From contig JAFDCW010000090.1 in NCBI GenBank assembly GCA_019312705.1, positions 1 to 13,117 of the forward strand: a DNA stretch of 13,117 nt. Direction: 5' to 3'. Made by a program: the position numbers and the translations under genes. Below, in pieces: positions 1-7,524 of the stretch; the first letter of the stretch is position 1, and the number at the start of each line of letters is the position of its first letter. The DNA is from Deltaproteobacteria bacterium (GTDB lineage: Bacteria > Myxococcota > Polyangia > Polyangiales > B10-G4). The notes beneath the pieces were generated by a model. The model had not been told where the DNA came from and ran no database searches. It was given only the letters and a program-made list of their open reading frames with translations.

Positions 1-799
1 CGCGCTCGAAGCGGCCGAGGGCGTCCACGATGCGGCCCTGCTGCACGTTCACGAGGCCCCAGGTGTTGAAGAGGGCGGCGTTCTCCGGCGCGACCTGTCG
101 CGTCTGCTCGCAGACCATCTCGGCGAGGGCCAGCGCGCTCACGTCGTCTTCGGCTCGGGCGAGGTGAACCAACGCCATCTCGTGAAGGGCTTCGACGAAG
201 TTGGGTTCGACCGCCAGGGCCCGGCGAAGGTTGGTGAGGGCGGACTCGAGGTCCCCCCGCTTTCGTTCGATCTCGGCGATGCCCCGGTAGGCGTCGGCGC
301 ACCGGTTGTCCGCCGCCACAGCCTGGCGGAATGCCTGCTCGGCGAGGTCTCGCCGGTCCGCGCTGAGTTCGGCGAGGCCAACTCCGACCCGCGCGCGGCA
401 GTGGCCCGGGTTGGCGACCAAGGCCTCACGGTAGCCTTGCTGGGCGGCACTGCGTTGGCTGCACCGTTGATGAGCCATGCCCGCCATGTAGAGAGCGTCT
501 GCGACCAGGGCCGGATCGAGGGCTGCGTCGGGGGACTCTGCGACCTGCCGAAAGCGCTGCGCCGCGCCGTTGCATGAGGCTTCGTCCCAATCCCTCGCCC
601 CGTCCCGGGTGAGGAACGCCGCCATGGCGCCCTCCATGGCCGGCACTCCTTGGCCCCGGGCAACGGGGGGATCGGCCTCGGGATCCGGGGGCCTGACGAC
701 ACGACCGGCGCTCGAACCGCAGCCTACCCCCAACGAAAACGCCGAGGTGAAGCCCAGGAAAAAAACGAGGAAGAACCAAGTGCTGCGCGGCGTCATCAT
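1..799 (-). CDS. TPR-repeat lipoprotein, C-terminus cut by window edge
   Basis: The reading frame is open from ATG at 799 to the left edge, giving 266 residues with no stop seen. The N-terminus is a signal peptide: basic start, then a Phe/Leu-rich core at about residues 8-20. It ends in LGVGC with Cys27, which looks like a lipidation site, although Gly at -3 makes the lipobox non-ideal. After a Pro/Asp linker come about five TPR-like helical pairs at roughly 101-133, 135-166, 168-200, 202-240 and from 241, with the usual Ala/Gly/Tyr spacing and PN or PG turns. TPR domains bind other proteins, so this is probably an envelope scaffold or assembly factor; the partner is unknown. A second ATG lies at 796 and no strong ribosome site precedes either. 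The gene is divergent from the M74 endopeptidase gene. Other minus-strand frames here give Arg/Pro-rich shadows. Confidence 0.85.
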   Translation of the reverse strand, partial: MMTPRSTWFFLVFFLGFTSAFSLGVGCGSSAGRVVRPPDPEADPPVARGQGVPAMEGAMAAFLTRDGARDWDEASCNGAAQRFRQVAESPDAALDPALVADALYMAGMAHQRCSQRSAAQQGYREALVANPGHCRARVGVGLAELSADRRDLAEQAFRQAVAADNRCADAYRGIAEIERKRGDLESALTNLRRALAVEPNFVEALHEMALVHLARAEDDVSALALAEMVCEQTRQVAPENAALFNTWGLVNVQQGRIVDALGRFER

Positions 800-1057
800 A
801 CCTATCGTCGTCGACCCTCCGAGACCTCCGGCATTGGGTTGTCTGCTCGAAAAAATGACGCGCAGTGCCCCAACCCTCGAAGAGACCAATTCATTCCGAT
901 CCGGGTTTTGTTCCGTACTTCGCGCTGTATTCCAGCAGAGTGCTTTTTGTTTCTCCGCTTCCGGTGAAGGGGCGACGGTCCCGTCCGTCGATAGGCCGTG
1001 ATCCGTTGGCCAGCATCGAGATTGCCTAGGCCGTCGCCATCGGGTGACCATGGAGCC
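800..1057. other. Divergent intergenic gap, TPR gene / M74 endopeptidase gene
   Basis: This 258-bp gap must carry the promoters of both flanking genes. It is the most AT-rich stretch nearby, with an A6 run near 850 and T runs near 906 and 944. I see no convincing -35/-10 pair for either gene and no RNA gene. A weak 6-bp inverted repeat (GGGTTG at 836-841, CAACCC at 871-876) is present. If the M74 gene starts at GTG 998, the gap shrinks to 198 bp. Confidence 0.5.
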
Positions 1058-2398
1058 GTGCGCCGGCTCCTAGGTCTCTCCCTCTCGCTCGCCCTGGCCG
1101 TCACCGTCAGTGGCACGGCGCGGGCCCAAGAGGTCCAAGAGGCTCCGGACGGTGAATCCGGAGTCGGCGCATCGCACGTCGCTGCTCTCGCTGCCGCCGA
1201 TAGCCTCTCGACAGGCCACGCCGACGGTGGGCGTCTCGAGCATGCCTTCGCGCTCCGCACCGGAGACGCCCTCGCGACCGTCAGTCGCAAGCGCTACGGG
1301 ACCCGGGAGTTGGTGGGCCTCCTCGGCCGGGCCGCCTCGGCGGTCGCCCGGGCCTTCCCAGGTTCGCGCCTCGCCGTGGGCGACCTGTCGAGTGAAGACG
1401 GCGGGCCCCTCGCGCCCCACGAGTCCCACCAGAGCGGCCGCGACGCGGACGTGGCGTTTTACCTGATTGGCGCCGATGGCCAGGCTGTACCTCAAGCGCT
1501 CTTTCAGCGCGTCGACGCCGATGGCCGAGCTCGTCGTTCGGGCCGGCGCTTCACCTTCGACGACGCGCGGAACTGGGCGTTGCTGGTGGCCTTCGTCGAC
1601 GACCCGATGGCCGAGGTCCAGTACGTCATCCTCGCGCCTCACATCCGAGAGCGGTTGCTCGAATACGGCCGGCGTATCGAGGCACCGGAGGACCAGCTGC
1701 GCCGGGTCGAGCTGGTCACGCGGCGCATGCGCGGGAGCGATGGCCACGACGATCATTTTCATGTGCGCATCTACTGTTCGGTCGGGGACCGGCCCCAATG
1801 CCTCGACCGACCTCCTTTGCACCCCTGGTACTACGGGACGCCGAGCCCCGATGCGGTGGCCGCGGCGAGGGTCGCGGATCTGCAGCGGGCCCAGCGGCTC
1901 CGGCGGGACCAGGAGCAGGCTCACCGCGCCGAGCTCGCCTTGGCTCGTGGTGCGGCCCGGGAGGAGGCGAGGGAGCAGGCGCGGGCAAGAGCACTCCTGG
2001 CCGAACCCTCGCGCCAGGAGCACGCCGAGGCACGGCGCGCGGCGCGTCTTACGCGCGATGAACGCCGGGCCCTCGGAGAACTCCGCCGCCTCGAAGAGGA
2101 GGCCGCGCGATTGCTCGTGCGCAGCCGAGTTGCCGAGCTCGGACGGGACTCCGCGGCCCAGGCCGAGGAGCGCCGCTGGCGGGCGAACGAGCGGCGGCGT
2201 TCCGTGCGGCTCCGGGAGGAGCAGCGGCGCATCGAAGCGGAAGAACGACGCCGAGCGGCCCGCCTCCGGCGTCAGGACCGCGAGGCGGCCCGGCTCCAGC
2301 GCCGCGCCGAAGCCCAGCAAGCCCGAGACCGCCGACGCGCCCAGAGGCTGATGCGCCGCAGCGAAGAGCTGGCGCGGCAGCGCGCGCGCATGCAGTAG
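1058..2398 (+). CDS. Penicillin-insensitive murein endopeptidase (M74, MepA-like) with coiled-coil tail
   Basis: This is a predicted periplasmic zinc peptidase that cuts peptide cross-links in peptidoglycan. The start chosen is GTG 1058 (446 aa), because MRRLLGLSLSLALA...ARA then forms a clean signal peptide cleaved after about residue 23; an in-frame GTG at 998 would add 20 residues in front. The metal site of the M74 family is visible. SHQSGRDAD carries His124 and Asp131, matching the MepA ligands in SHQNGLDVD. GHDDHFHVR carries His230, His233 and His235. Two cysteines follow (IYC, QCLD), as is common in MepA. The catalytic part ends near residue 262. The remaining roughly 180 residues are Arg/Glu/Ala-rich and predicted to be one long charged helix, which E. 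coli MepA lacks. Peptidase family assignment is strong; the role of the tail is unknown. The gene ends 3 bp from the convergent DUF6600-like gene. Confidence 0.88.
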   Translation: MRRLLGLSLSLALAVTVSGTARAQEVQEAPDGESGVGASHVAALAAADSLSTGHADGGRLEHAFALRTGDALATVSRKRYGTRELVGLLGRAASAVARAFPGSRLAVGDLSSEDGGPLAPHESHQSGRDADVAFYLIGADGQAVPQALFQRVDADGRARRSGRRFTFDDARNWALLVAFVDDPMAEVQYVILAPHIRERLLEYGRRIEAPEDQLRRVELVTRRMRGSDGHDDHFHVRIYCSVGDRPQCLDRPPLHPWYYGTPSPDAVAAARVADLQRAQRLRRDQEQAHRAELALARGAAREEAREQARARALLAEPSRQEHAEARRAARLTRDERRALGELRRLEEEAARLLVRSRVAELGRDSAAQAEERRWRANERRRSVRLREEQRRIEAEERRRAARLRRQDREAARLQRRAEAQQARDRRRAQRLMRRSEELARQRARMQ

Positions 2399-2401
2399 GG
2401 C

Positions 2402-4150
2402 TCAGTTTCGGCGCACCGCGGTTCCGACGGAGGGTCGTCCGAGGGGTGGAGCGGCGCCGCGGCGCACGGTGGGAGTGGCGCGCCGCATCGCCGGGCGGGC
2501 GATGCGACGATTACTGGATGAGGGGGAGACCCGCACGCCGGGAGAGGACCGGAAACCCGACGCTGGGGATGGTCGCTGCGCGGCCGGCGCACCGCCCCGC
2601 CGTTGGGGGGCGGCGACACGAGGCTGAGGGCCGCGGACCGCGGGCGCTCTGGGGCGGGTGACCGGTGCGTGGCGCTGGTGGGCGGCGGGGTTCGGCAGGC
2701 GAGGCGCGGTGGCCCGAGGGACCGTCGGCCTCGGGCCGAAGCGCGGGGACCCGGTGACGACGCGTGGTTGGACTGTGGGCGGTCTCGCGTGGGCCGGGCC
2801 TCGCGGCGGCGGCGCCGTGGGCCGGGCCGATGCCGGGATTGCGGCTCCGGGGGAGACCGGGGGACGGGCGAAGCGGGAACCCGCTGTCGGGGGAGGGGTG
2901 CGACGCTGGACGGTCACCCCCGGCGTGCTTGCCGCGGAAGGTGCGGGGACCACTGGACGAACAGGGGGGGGGCGAAGGTGGCGCTGCTGTTCGTACCGTT
3001 GTGCGCGGGCAACGGCGGCCTGCACCTCAGCGTTGGTCGCCTCGCGGCCGTAGCTCGGGGTTTCCCGTCGGGGGGGACGCCGGGCGTGTCGGCCGATGAC
3101 TCGGGTCTCCGGCCGCGGCCGGGGTATGGCCCGAGGTTGGTCCCAATCTGTGCGAGCCGCGGCGGCAGCGCCTGCCCGGGGTAGGGGCCGGGTCGGTCGA
3201 AGGACCACCGTCGGCCTTCCGGGGCCGTCCACGCGCACCCGTGGTCGGGCGTTGCCGTCGACGGACACCCTGGGCCGGGCGCCCCCGGCCACGCCGACGC
3301 TGGGCCGCGAGCCCCCGTCTACGCGCACCGTCGGCCGCGATGAGCCAGCCGCGCCGGCCCGGTGGGGAGGGCGGCGTCCGACGTAGACCGAACTGGAAGG
3401 GGCGCGTTGCACCACGACGTTGCGTTCGTTGAGGGAGCGGTACGACGGACCGGGGCAATACGCGACACCTGCGGGGCTGCTGGTCCACGAGACCCGCGCC
3501 GACGTTCCCCACAGGGCCGCCACGATCGGCGCCGGTTGGTAGTAGTGGTAGACCTCGTGGGTGAGCACCATGGATACGTCGACGAAGACCCAGTGCTCTA
3601 CCGGGGGGATGGTGTGCCATCCATCGGGACCGAGGGGAGCCCAGCCGACCATCGTCTCTGCGTCGCGCCATTCGACCCAGGCCGGGCCCCACTCGTCATC
3701 GGGGACCCAGACCCACTGGTCGGTCATCCAGACCCACCGGCCGTAGTGCTCGGTAGCCCAGCCCCATTCGGTCTCCGCGACCCAGGTGAAGCCGTACTCG
3801 GTGAACTCCCAGTAGCCGTCCTGGTAGGGCGCGTAGTCCGGGTCGTTTGCCGCCCAGACCGTGCCGTAGGGCTCGACCTCGGACCAGGTCCCGTAGGGGG
3901 CGAGCTCTTCGTAGAAAACCTCGACGGTCACCACGGTGTTGTCCGCGGCGGGGGCCTGGGCCTCCATGGGGGGTTGTTCCACGACCTCGATGCCGCCGGG
4001 GGTCGTTGATACGGCACCGCCATAGGCCGGCTCGGCGCCGTAGCCCCCGGGGACCGGCCCGCAGCCGATCGCGGTCAAGGCACCGACGCCCAGGAACGCG
4101 CCGAGGGCGACGAGGGATGCTACGGAGGATTGGCGATGGCACACGATCAT
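2402..4150 (-). CDS. DUF6600-like Trp/Tyr-rich lipoprotein with Pro/Arg-rich tail
   Basis: This 582-aa exported protein starts at ATG 4150, 3-4 nt after a TAGG. The signal sequence ends in LTAIGC (Cys30), a probable lipoprotein site. Residues about 78-215 hold the repeated YGxW/WxW pattern typical of DUF6600 proteins: APYGTWSEV, YGRWVWM, QWVWVPDDEWGPAWVEW, VGWAPLGP and HWVFV. The function of that family is unknown. Residues 271-320 are five tandem ten-residue units of the form [SAG]RPxVxV[DA]Gx, the last one diverged. From about 320 to the end the chain is low-complexity Pro/Arg/Ala and strongly basic, so it may bind anionic polymers, but that is inference. A C9 run (2964-2972 on the plus strand) lies in the tail and could mark slippage or a sequence error. 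The gene may be co-transcribed behind the S8 protease gene (166-bp gap). Confidence 0.8.
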   Translation of the reverse strand: MIVCHRQSSVASLVALGAFLGVGALTAIGCGPVPGGYGAEPAYGGAVSTTPGGIEVVEQPPMEAQAPAADNTVVTVEVFYEELAPYGTWSEVEPYGTVWAANDPDYAPYQDGYWEFTEYGFTWVAETEWGWATEHYGRWVWMTDQWVWVPDDEWGPAWVEWRDAETMVGWAPLGPDGWHTIPPVEHWVFVDVSMVLTHEVYHYYQPAPIVAALWGTSARVSWTSSPAGVAYCPGPSYRSLNERNVVVQRAPSSSVYVGRRPPHRAGAAGSSRPTVRVDGGSRPSVGVAGGARPRVSVDGNARPRVRVDGPGRPTVVLRPTRPLPRAGAAAAARTDWDQPRAIPRPRPETRVIGRHARRPPRRETPSYGREATNAEVQAAVARAQRYEQQRHLRPPPVRPVVPAPSAASTPGVTVQRRTPPPTAGSRFARPPVSPGAAIPASARPTAPPPRGPAHARPPTVQPRVVTGSPRFGPRPTVPRATAPRLPNPAAHQRHAPVTRPRAPAVRGPQPRVAAPQRRGGAPAAQRPSPASGFRSSPGVRVSPSSSNRRIARPAMRRATPTVRRGAAPPLGRPSVGTAVRRN

Positions 4151-4272
4151 CAGCCTACAGACTGAGGCCCCGGTCGCCTATGTGCCCGCCCGAAAACGGG
4201 CAAGGGCTACAGAAAAACCGCGTGCATTGCAGCAAGAACCCCCCGTTCTCCCTCCGCCAAGCCCCGTATCCT

Positions 4273-4301
4273 GCAATCGCCTGCCATCGACGCCCGATTG
4301 C
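4273..4301 (-). terminator. Possible hairpin after the protease gene
   Basis: A perfect 7-bp inverted repeat (GCAATCG at 4273-4279, CGATTGC at 4295-4301, 15-nt loop) begins 16 nt past the protease stop codon. No U tract follows, so it is not a standard intrinsic terminator. It could be an mRNA 3'-end stabiliser or a chance repeat. Confidence 0.25.
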
Positions 4302-4316
4302 CTGCCGATCGACGGT

Positions 4317-6239
4317 CTATCGCCGGCGCCGGGCCATCTGCCTTGCCCGAGCGATCGCCCGGCGTTCGTTCGCGATGTGCCCCGTGAAGGGTGCCTCGAT
4401 CTCGTCGCCGGTATCGCGAATTACGGTCCGGAGCTCAGTCGGTGTGAGATTGGGGTTCACCACCAGCATCTTGCCCGCCAGGTTGGCCACGTTCGGGGAC
4501 GCCATCGAGGTCCCCGAGAGCGGCACGCGCTCTCCGTTCGGGATGAGGCTGTCGACCTCGACGCCGTGGTCGAAAATCTCGACGCGGTCCGCGTTGCTGT
4601 TGGTGAAAGTCGCCCAGTTGCCCCACCGGTCGACGGCGCCGACGGCGAGCACGTTGTCCGCTTCGATGCTTGCTGACACCGTTTCATATTCGACGACGTC
4701 GCGGTTCGAGTTGCCCGCGGCGACGACGAAGAGGGTCTCCGGGCAGCTTTCGAAGACGAGGGCCCAGGTGGCCCGGCGGTGGGCTTGGACCGTGGCGGCG
4801 CGGGCTGAGACCTGGGCCGGGGTCGTGTAGGTGTCCTGCTCGTAGCGGAGCTGGTCTTCGACGTAGTCCGTCGAGAACCCGAGGCTCGCGTTGACGACCT
4901 TGATCTCGTGGCGGTTGATGTAGGCGGCGATGGCCTCGACGTTTGCGCGCTCGGCGGCGAGCTCTTCGTCGGTCGGGCCCCGGTGGTGATAGACCCGCGC
5001 TTCGCCGGCCCAGGCGGAGCGGAAGATCGCCAGCCGGGCGTGGGGGTTGCCCGCGACCATGATGCCGGCGACGTGGGTGCCGTGGGCCCATTCGCCGATT
5101 CGGTCGAGGTTCTCCTCGAGGGCCTCGAGGGCCTCGACACTGTCCGCGGAGCGCATCAGCTCGAGGACTCGCTGGGCGGCTTCGGTCGATGCCATGCCGG
5201 CCCGGAGATCCATGATGCCGCGCAGAAAGGGACCGTACTCCTGGATTGTCTCTTCGCCCGGGTCGAAGAGCAGGGCGGTATTGGGGGCGTCGCCATCGGC
5301 GGCAAGGCCGTGGATGTCATCGGCTTGGCCGTTGTCGTCGTCGTCGGCGCCGTTCGCTTCTTCGTTATCGTTCGTGAAGAGCTGCTCCTCGAAGAGGGCA
5401 GGGTTGGTGCCGACGTCCCAGACCGCGATGCGCACCTCGTTGGCGCCCCGCTCGCGGGTGAGGTCGACGGTGGAGAAGCGGAAGTCACGGGGGGCCCGGC
5501 CATTCTCGTGTTCGGTGCGGACCACGGCGATGGCGTCGAGGAAGGCTTGACGATTTTCGACGATGCCAGGGAGGATCGACGTGAAGAAGAGCACCGTGCT
5601 CGCGGTCTCGAGAGAGAGCATCTGCTGTTTGGTCTGGGCGGCCCGGGCGGCGAGCTGCTCCTGGGTCTGGAAGACCTGGAAGACGACGGTAGCCGAACCG
5701 AAGCGCGACTGCGGCAACGCCCGGAAGACCTCAGCGATGGCGGTCTTCTGCGCTTCGACGTCGTCCCCCGCCCGGCGACGGGCGATTTCCGCAAGCATCG
5801 TCGTGCCCGCGTAGGCGCTGTTGCGGTTTCGCGCTCGGGCCCGGATCAATTTTACCGTCGCTTCGGCTTCGTCCACCTGGCCGGCCGTGAGGTCGACGGC
5901 GGCGAGGTCGAAGAGCCGCTCGACGGCGCGTCCGGAGATCTCCGGGGCGGACTCGGGATTTGCGAGGTACGCATCGAGCTGGTCCAAGTCGAAGTCCGGC
6001 TGAACCTCGGTGATGCGCTCCCCCGCGCGGTTATGCACGTAGAGCGGTAGACCATGCTCGTCCATTGCGACCCACGGATCGATGGGCACCGGCGCAGGCG
6101 CCGGGGCGCGCGCCTGGGTCGCGGCCGCCGGCTCGGGCGTAGGGGCCGGCGGCGGCTGCGTACTACCGCAGCCCAGGGTCGGGGCCAGGGCGCTGATCAG
6201 GAGGAGGGCGGGGACGATGTCGGAGTGCACGGGTCGCAT
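4317..6239 (-). CDS. Subtilisin-family (S8) serine protease lipoprotein
   Basis: This predicted secreted, membrane-anchored endopeptidase has 640 aa from ATG 6239. That start gives a signal sequence with a Leu-rich core ending in PTLGC (Cys24). Upstream in-frame codons exist but would put 80 non-signal residues in front. A Pro/Ala linker (about 28-55) and a helical region of about 200 residues precede the catalytic domain. All active-site residues are present: Asp275 in IAVWDVG, His386 in HGTHVAG, oxyanion Asn510 in VVAAGN and Ser578 in SGTSMASP. The Asp-to-His distance is 111 residues against 32 in subtilisin. The insert contains an acidic NGADDDDNGQADDIHG stretch of the type seen in larger S8 proteases, possibly Ca-binding, and a helical segment. 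The substrate is unknown. The helical region may act as an inhibitory propeptide, by analogy only. The gene is divergent from alr. Confidence 0.92.
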   Translation of the reverse strand: MRPVHSDIVPALLLISALAPTLGCGSTQPPPAPTPEPAAATQARAPAPAPVPIDPWVAMDEHGLPLYVHNRAGERITEVQPDFDLDQLDAYLANPESAPEISGRAVERLFDLAAVDLTAGQVDEAEATVKLIRARARNRNSAYAGTTMLAEIARRRAGDDVEAQKTAIAEVFRALPQSRFGSATVVFQVFQTQEQLAARAAQTKQQMLSLETASTVLFFTSILPGIVENRQAFLDAIAVVRTEHENGRAPRDFRFSTVDLTRERGANEVRIAVWDVGTNPALFEEQLFTNDNEEANGADDDDNGQADDIHGLAADGDAPNTALLFDPGEETIQEYGPFLRGIMDLRAGMASTEAAQRVLELMRSADSVEALEALEENLDRIGEWAHGTHVAGIMVAGNPHARLAIFRSAWAGEARVYHHRGPTDEELAAERANVEAIAAYINRHEIKVVNASLGFSTDYVEDQLRYEQDTYTTPAQVSARAATVQAHRRATWALVFESCPETLFVVAAGNSNRDVVEYETVSASIEADNVLAVGAVDRWGNWATFTNSNADRVEIFDHGVEVDSLIPNGERVPLSGTSMASPNVANLAGKMLVVNPNLTPTELRTVIRDTGDEIEAPFTGHIANERRAIARARQMARRRR

Positions 6240-6294
6240 GGGGCGGGATGGAACCCTTCCCGGGGCCCCGTTGCAACCAGCCCGTGATCGCGGA

Positions 6295-6322
6295 CGGCAT
6301 AGATCCACAATGCCGCAATAAT
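6295..6322 (+). promoter_or_regulatory. Inverted repeat and AATAAT -10-like box before alr
   Basis: In the 133-bp divergent gap between the protease and alr, CGGCAT (6295-6300) and ATGCCG (6310-6315) form a 6-bp inverted repeat with a 9-bp spacer. It is followed directly by AATAAT (6317-6322), which matches five of six positions of TATAAT and lies 50 bp before the alr ATG. No TTGACA-like -35 precedes it. The repeat occupies the -35/spacer region, so it could be an operator. A separate perfect palindrome, CGGGGCCCCG, lies at 6261-6270. Confidence 0.35.
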
Positions 6323-6372
6323 CCTCGGCCTGGTTGACCCTCGCTGACCATCGCACTAGTCCCGAGAACTCG

Positions 6373-7524
6373 ATGAGTTCCTCACCACCGAGCGGCCCCC
6401 AGGCCCCCGGACCCGGCAGATTGCCGGGCTCCCTCCGGCCCACCCGCGCCGAGATCGATCTCGATGCCATCGCGCACAACTTCGCTGTAATCCATGAGGT
6501 GGCGGCGCCGGCACGCGTCCTCGCGGTAGTGAAAGCCGATGGCTATGGTCACGGGGCCGTAGCTTTGGCGCGACGCCTCGCTTCAGAGCGAGCGGCCGGC
6601 TTCGGGGTCGCCCTCGCCGGTGAGGGCATCGAGCTCCGCGAAGCGGGCATCGGCGGCGAGATCATCGTCCTGAACGGTGTGTACGGCGGGGCCCACGCTG
6701 CGGTCCTCGCGGCGGGGCTCACCCCCGTCGTCTACGACCTCGGCGAGGTAGAGGCGTTTGCAGGGGTTGGGGCCGATGGTGCCTTCGCCATGCACCTGAA
6801 GATCGATACCGGGATGAGCCGCCTCGGGGTTCCAGACCACCTCGTCGAAGAGTTTCTCGATGGCCTCGAGCGTTACCCTGGCGCGCAAATCGAGGGGGTC
6901 ATGACCCATCTCGCCGCCGCCGACACCGACCCGGAGTTCACCCGGGAGCAGGTCCGGCGCTTCGACCGGTCTCTCGAACGCATCCGCGGTCGGGGCCATC
7001 AACCCCGGACGGTCCACATCGCCAACAGCGCGGGCACGTTCCTCTTCCCCGAGGCCCGGCGCGACCTCGTTCGCACCGGCCTCGCCCTCTACGGGTACGC
7101 GCCGGGGGGCGCACTGGCCGATGACCTCCGGCCAGCGATGCGCTGGCGCACGGAGATCATCGCCATTCGTGACCTCGGCGTCGGGGCGACCGTCGGCTAC
7201 GACCGCGCCTTCCGTGTAGCCGCGCCCTCGCGCCTCGCGACCGTGCCGGTGGGCTATGGCGACGGGTTGATTCGACAGCTAGGGAACCGCGGCTCGATGC
7301 TCGTCGCTGGCGTGCGCTGTCCCATCGTCGGTCGGGTCTCGATGGATCTCACGACCCTCGACGTCACGGCCGTCCCCGAGGCTCGCGTTGGGGATGAAGC
7401 CGTCATCCTCGGGGCTCAGGGCGCCAACGCCATCGACGCCGAGGAGGTCGCCGTCGCGGCGAGAACCATCACCTATGAGGTCCTGACCAACGTCTCCCGC
7501 CGAGTCCCGCGGCTCTACCTCTAG
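6373..7524 (+). CDS. alr: Alanine racemase
   Basis: This is a PLP-dependent cytoplasmic enzyme interconverting L- and D-alanine, which supplies D-Ala for peptidoglycan. From ATG 6373 the product is 383 aa, close to the usual 360-380 plus a Pro-rich leader of about 20 residues; an in-frame TTG at 6334 would be a poorer start. The PLP lysine is Lys54 in VVKADGYGHG. The second catalytic base is Tyr276 in ATVGYDRAF, at the junction of the barrel and the C-terminal beta domain. Other family blocks are HLKIDTGMSRLG (about 142-153), GVMTHLA (about 175-181), HIANSAG (about 215-221), TGLALYGY, PVGYGDG and GRVSMDL. Nothing needed for activity appears missing. The last 246 bp, stop codon included, are also read on the other strand as the kinase C-terminus. 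Confidence 0.96.
   Translation: MSSSPPSGPQAPGPGRLPGSLRPTRAEIDLDAIAHNFAVIHEVAAPARVLAVVKADGYGHGAVALARRLASERAAGFGVALAGEGIELREAGIGGEIIVLNGVYGGAHAAVLAAGLTPVVYDLGEVEAFAGVGADGAFAMHLKIDTGMSRLGVPDHLVEEFLDGLERYPGAQIEGVMTHLAAADTDPEFTREQVRRFDRSLERIRGRGHQPRTVHIANSAGTFLFPEARRDLVRTGLALYGYAPGGALADDLRPAMRWRTEIIAIRDLGVGATVGYDRAFRVAAPSRLATVPVGYGDGLIRQLGNRGSMLVAGVRCPIVGRVSMDLTTLDVTAVPEARVGDEAVILGAQGANAIDAEEVAVAARTITYEVLTNVSRRVPRLYL

Noticed and set aside
164..577. Plus-strand open frame at the left end
   Set aside because: The minus-strand frame reads as TPR repeats behind a signal peptide; the plus-strand product has no domain.
1070..2320. Minus-strand open frame of 416 codons across the M74 gene
   Set aside because: It mirrors a gene with clear zinc-site motifs. 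Its Arg/Pro/Gly-rich translation shows no recognisable domain.
2603..4009. Several plus-strand open frames inside the DUF6600-like gene
   Set aside because: They are Gly/Arg/Pro-rich products of the low-complexity coding strand. The minus strand has a signal sequence and the YGxW pattern.
4188..4201. GCCCG-AAAA-CGGGC tight hairpin upstream of the DUF6600-like gene
   Set aside because: Only a 5-bp stem with no T tract on the transcribed strand, so it is not convincing as a terminator or riboswitch.
4908..6050. Long open frame (380 codons) antisense to the S8 protease
   Set aside because: The minus strand encodes a complete protease with all catalytic residues. The plus-strand frame is a GC-rich mirror, rich in Gly, Val and Asp, with no domain and no start signal.
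6281..6290. CCCGTGATCG shared with 12962-12971 in another gap
   Set aside because: A 10-base match in GC-rich DNA with different position and orientation relative to genes is likely chance.
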